Shown: positions 60,916 to 64,000 of the stretch, piece by piece
Numbering within the stretch: position 1 is the stretch's first letter
Layout of the letters: the number at the start of each line of letters is the position of its first letter
Assembly: GCF_042219825.1 (NCBI RefSeq)
Contig: NZ_JBHJHQ010000002.1
Location: forward strand, 496,001-560,000
Source of the DNA: JBHJHP01 sp042219825
Lineage (GTDB): Bacteria; Bacteroidota; Bacteroidia; Bacteroidales; UBA5342
Length of the DNA stretch: 64,000 bases
Direction of reading: 5' to 3'
Position numbers and translations under genes: made by a program
The notes under the pieces: generated by a model
Seen by the model: only the letters and a program-made list of their open reading frames with translations
What the model was told of the DNA's origin: nothing
The model's database searches: none

Positions 60916-62690
60916 ATCTGTCGTGTCTTCTCTTTGAGCCAGGTCACCTCATCCGGTTCAAGGTGTGATGACAAAGCATTGTAAACCAATTTATGATAGT
61001 TGTTCACCCATTCAATTTCTTTGATATCCAGAAGGTTCATGTTGATCATTCTCAGATCGATCGGGAAAAGTGTCAGGGTTTCAAATCCCAGAAATGAACC
61101 AAATTCTGTTGTCATTTTTTCTGCAATATACACCATGTTTTCCACTCTTAGTCCCCATTTACCTTCGCGGTATAATCCGGGTTCAATGGTGATGACCATA
61201 CCGGGTTCAAGCACCACATCGTTTCCTTCCTTACGTATGGTTTGAGGCCCTTCATGTACATTCAGATAATGCCCAACACCATGACACGTTCCGTGACCAT
61301 AGTCAAGCCCCATGCGCCACATGGTTTCACGCGCCAGAATATCCAGCTGAACACCTCTGGTCCCTACCGGAAATACAGCATTTGCAAGGTTAATATGTCC
61401 CTGTAGTACCCGTGTAAAATCATTTTTGGCCTGTTGATCCACTTTCCCGGTAGATATGGTTCTGGTTATATCGGTTGTTCCGAACAAATACTGACCTCCT
61501 GAGTCCATCAGCAAAACCCCATCTTTCTCAATTTTTGCACTACCTTCAGCAGGAGGTGAATAATGCACAAATCCGCCGTTCTCATTAAATGTGGCTATGG
61601 TGTTAAAACTTTCGTCCATAAATCCTTCCTGAAGTGAACGAAAATGCTTCAGTTGAACCCCAATATCATATTCCGTTATGGTTTTTCCCTTAGCCATCGC
61701 CTTTTCAAACCATATCATGAACCGGGTCATGGCAATGCCATCGTTGACCATGGATTTTTTAAACCCTGATATTTCAACATTATTTTTAATGGATTTGAAA
61801 TGGTTGACCAGCGATACCTCATTTTCAACTGTATGGGATTCCGCCATGGTGCTGTATACCGCATAGTTTAACGCACTTTTTTCGGTGATGTATCTGATAT
61901 CGGTAGGCTGTTGACGTATAAAATCAAAAATGGATTCATATGGTAAGATAGTCACCCCTGATTTACTGAGCTTTGATTTAACGCTGTCTTCAATTTTTTT
62001 AGGATCAACAAATAAATAAGCTGATTCATGAGTAACGATGGCGTAAGAAATGATGACCGGATTATAGACCACGTCGTTGCCACGTATGTTATAGAGCCAG
62101 GCTATCTGATCGAGTGCCGAATATACGGCCATCCATTTTCCTGAGTATGCCTTACGCAGGCGCTCCAGTTTTTTTTGTGTTGCTTCGCCACTGTAATCAA
62201 TGCTGAGAAGCATTGCAGGTTTAACGCTTTTTACCCCTGATTCGGATCTCATTTCAGAAAGTAAATCATGCCTTGTATCAAGATGTATATTCTTCTTCTG
62301 TAATACAGTTTGAATACGTTCCACTTCTGCGGCAGGAAATATCAGACCATTAAGACCTACTGTCTGATCCGGATCAAGATTCTCTCTAACCCAGTTGATG
62401 GGTTCGGGAGTGCCGGCAATTCCTTTTTTAAACAATCTGATACCCGATCCTTCAAGCTGTTTTTCTGCCTGTAAAAAATAGCGGGAATCAGTCCATAAAC
62501 CTGCGTCATTCAGGGTAATAACGACGAAGCCCATTGACCCGGTAAAACCTGATATATATGCCCTTTCCGACCATTCTTCAGGGAGATACTCACTCATGTG
62601 CGGATCAGTCCCCGGAACAAGCCAGACCTGGATATTATGGTTGCGCATCCGGTTTCTGAGGTTTTCAATCCGTGTTGTTACTTCACTCAT
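60912..62690 (-). CDS. Xaa-Pro aminopeptidase, long form
   Basis: Cleaves N-terminal residues followed by proline. 592 residues: two creatinase-type N-terminal domains (about 1-310), the M24 metallopeptidase domain (about 315-530) and an M24 C-terminal region with WLKEKTR at the end. Metal ligands are in LLMDSGGQYLFGTTDITRT (two Asp), GTCHGVGHYLNVHEGPQ (His) and ITIEPGLYREGKWGLRVEN (two Glu). It is cytosolic (no signal peptide), as in eukaryotic-type aminopeptidase P1. It is followed by the coupled glycosyltransferase. Confidence 0.93.
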   Translation of the reverse strand: MSEVTTRIENLRNRMRNHNIQVWLVPGTDPHMSEYLPEEWSERAYISGFTGSMGFVVITLNDAGLWTDSRYFLQAEKQLEGSGIRLFKKGIAGTPEPINWVRENLDPDQTVGLNGLIFPAAEVERIQTVLQKKNIHLDTRHDLLSEMRSESGVKSVKPAMLLSIDYSGEATQKKLERLRKAYSGKWMAVYSALDQIAWLYNIRGNDVVYNPVIISYAIVTHESAYLFVDPKKIEDSVKSKLSKSGVTILPYESIFDFIRQQPTDIRYITEKSALNYAVYSTMAESHTVENEVSLVNHFKSIKNNVEISGFKKSMVNDGIAMTRFMIWFEKAMAKGKTITEYDIGVQLKHFRSLQEGFMDESFNTIATFNENGGFVHYSPPAEGSAKIEKDGVLLMDSGGQYLFGTTDITRTISTGKVDQQAKNDFTRVLQGHINLANAVFPVGTRGVQLDILARETMWRMGLDYGHGTCHGVGHYLNVHEGPQTIRKEGNDVVLEPGMVITIEPGLYREGKWGLRVENMVYIAEKMTTEFGSFLGFETLTLFPIDLRMINMNLLDIKEIEWVNNYHKLVYNALSSHLEPDEVTWLKEKTRQI

Positions 62691-62741
62691 AATTGTTAGT
62701 TTAAAGCAATAAAACTTCTGTGTATTTATATAGGTTATATT

Positions 62742-63815
62742 TTATTTGATGCCTGCCAGATTCAGGTTGATATTCTCAAAACGTCCGATTACCGTTACGG
62801 CAGATTCCGTATTGGCATTGCTGCCAACAACACCATTGATCATTCTTGACGCCCCGTCTTCAATGGTTTTAACCGAAGCTGAAAGATTTCTGTCAACCAC
62901 CAGTTCACAATATTTTATATCTGCATTAAGGTTAAAAGAGACAGACCGTTGAAATACCAGGTTGGTGAACACATTACTATGATCAATATTAATAGACTGA
63001 AAACCGGGCTTTTCATCGCCTAACCGAAACTTCCCATAATTTAAAACCGTTTCAAGATTCCGGGTCACATTATTAATGGTGAACTCAGAATACATGCCGT
63101 TAAGCTTTACATCACCCGCATTGTTGATATTAAAGTTGTCTGTTTCGGTAGAAATGTTCAGATTGTCACCGTCCTGAACAGTCCAGGTGGAAAATTCACT
63201 TTTAATAACGGCTTCATCGATGCGGTTCACGGCTACAATTGAATTTTCGCAATGGATGAGTGCATTGGCAATATAGTGCAGGGTTACATCGGCCTGAAAG
63301 AATGTGAGATTTGAAATGCGCTGAGGCTGAAACAGTAAATCTGTCCCATGAAGTTTGCCGTAATCCAGTGTTAAATTTTGTATGGTAAGCGGACCATTCA
63401 GAAATACATCACCGAACTTGTTTGTAAGGCTCCATAAAAGATAGGACGGAGCCTTTATATTGATCTCAGAATCGTATAAATAATTGGATGCGTAATCCGG
63501 GTCAACAATTAACTCTATGTCAACTTTTTGGGATGATCCGGAAACAGCGTAGTTAATGTGCGTAAAAAATGTTGAAGAATCAGAACTAAGATCCAGGTTT
63601 ACAGAAAGATTCACATTGATGTAAATGGAATCAATATCGGCAAAGGTTATGTTGACGCTCCCGTGTTGATTATTCAGACGCACTTTTGCCAAAGAATCAA
63701 CAGGGTACTCAAAATCTTTTTCATATGAAATATTCACGGAAAATACCTGTGAGCAAAACCCTGTTGTTAACAGCAGAAGCATAAATAAAAAGCGTGCTTT
63801 TATGCGATTCTTCAT
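62742..63815 (-). CDS. secreted beta-helix, adhesin-like (DUF2807/DUF4097-type) protein
   Basis: 357 residues from the ATG at 63815 with a signal peptide (about 1-28). An ATG at 63836 would leave no leader after the promoter box at 63842-63849. The chain is made of short repeated strands such as VRLNNQHGSVNITFADIDSI, WSLTNKFGDVFLNGPLTIQN and LDYGKLHGTDL, typical of DUF2807/DUF4097 putative adhesin folds. It may be a surface or periplasmic structure. Function unknown. Confidence 0.65.
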   Translation of the reverse strand: MKNRIKARFLFMLLLLTTGFCSQVFSVNISYEKDFEYPVDSLAKVRLNNQHGSVNITFADIDSIYINVNLSVNLDLSSDSSTFFTHINYAVSGSSQKVDIELIVDPDYASNYLYDSEINIKAPSYLLWSLTNKFGDVFLNGPLTIQNLTLDYGKLHGTDLLFQPQRISNLTFFQADVTLHYIANALIHCENSIVAVNRIDEAVIKSEFSTWTVQDGDNLNISTETDNFNINNAGDVKLNGMYSEFTINNVTRNLETVLNYGKFRLGDEKPGFQSINIDHSNVFTNLVFQRSVSFNLNADIKYCELVVDRNLSASVKTIEDGASRMINGVVGSNANTESAVTVIGRFENINLNLAGIK

Positions 63816-63841
63816 GAATACCATTTTATCCATCATAGTTA

Positions 63842-63849
63842 CAAATATA
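63842..63849 (-). promoter_or_regulatory. -7 box of the adhesin-like gene
   Basis: The complement reads TATATTTG, matching TAnnTTTG, and decides the start at 63815. From 63850 to the window end there is AT-rich sequence without a recognisable gene. Confidence 0.5.
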
Positions 63850-64000
63850 ATAAGATTTTAACCATTGAAGTTGTTCATTTTGAGAATAAGATAAATTAAG
63901 CAAGCGGTATTTTTGTAATCCTCTGTTTATTAAATAATACGTTAAAATCGGTTTAACAGATATATAAAAATGCAGGTTGTTAAGGTTTTTTAATAATTTA

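Overview
The window reads as chromosomal DNA of a Bacteroidota (Bacteroidetes) bacterium, probably an environmental, facultatively anaerobic member. The evidence is: four secreted proteins ending in type IX secretion (T9SS) sorting domains, promoters of the TTG-N19-23-TAnnTTTG type, Bacteroidota-typical families (DUF5777, DUF6055/DUF4859, DUF3667, DUF5652, DUF3788), and a moderately AT-rich sequence in which the heme genes and metG are visibly richer in GC. No rRNA, tRNA, CRISPR array or intact transposase was recognised.

Layout. 0-0.7 kb: start of a DoxX-like gene and the decayed 3' end of a Ca2+/Na+ exchanger gene. 0.7-6.0 kb: a nitric-oxide stress module. A quinol-type NO reductase faces a six-gene operon (RIC/YtfE repair protein, Rrf2 regulator, hemerythrin, Rof-like protein, ferredoxin, ABM monooxygenase) across one palindrome; a second ferredoxin follows. 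6.4-8.3 kb: porin plus a flavinylation-motif FMN-binding protein. 8.6-12.8 kb: sensor kinase and small enzymes. 12.9-16.3 kb: Rieske lipoprotein, DUF5777 barrel and cupredoxin operon with an adjacent Crp/Fnr regulator and a CRP-like site. 16.5-22.6 kb: DUF3788, a secreted three-gene set, a T9SS DUF6055 zincin-like protein and a GH114-like lipoprotein. 22.6-30.6 kb: a three-gene operon with a giant membrane-anchored TIR protein (about 38 YD-like repeats and a PDZ-like tail), a CASTOR/POLLUX-like channel with RyR and PGDYG-like domains, and an LprI-like protein. 31.3-43.3 kb: a full heme pathway (hemA, C, D, B, L, E, N, G, F, H) behind a small membrane protein. 43.4-48.3 kb: fic, a serine hydrolase and a repeat-rich zone holding an in-frame-deleted copy of the hemH 3' end. 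48.3-53.6 kb: DUF3667, FemAB, SRAP and metG. 54-57.8 kb: divergent GH43 and GH105 T9SS enzymes. 57.8-64 kb: acetyltransferase, membrane protein, macro domain protein, glycosyltransferase, Xaa-Pro aminopeptidase and an adhesin-like protein.

How the genes work together. The left 16 kb is about respiration and reactive nitrogen: NO reduction, Fe-S repair, iron-sulfur and copper electron carriers, and two local regulators each with a plausible operator. The heme operon supplies cofactor and carries both oxygen-dependent (hemF) and oxygen-independent (hemN) coproporphyrinogen oxidation, which fits life across oxygen levels. The best candidate for an undescribed system is the TIR/RyR-channel/LprI operon: a possible NAD-consuming signalling domain in the same transcript as a nucleotide-binding channel with a RyR domain. 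The repeat zone around hemH, fic and the hydrolase records repeated local duplication and recombination.
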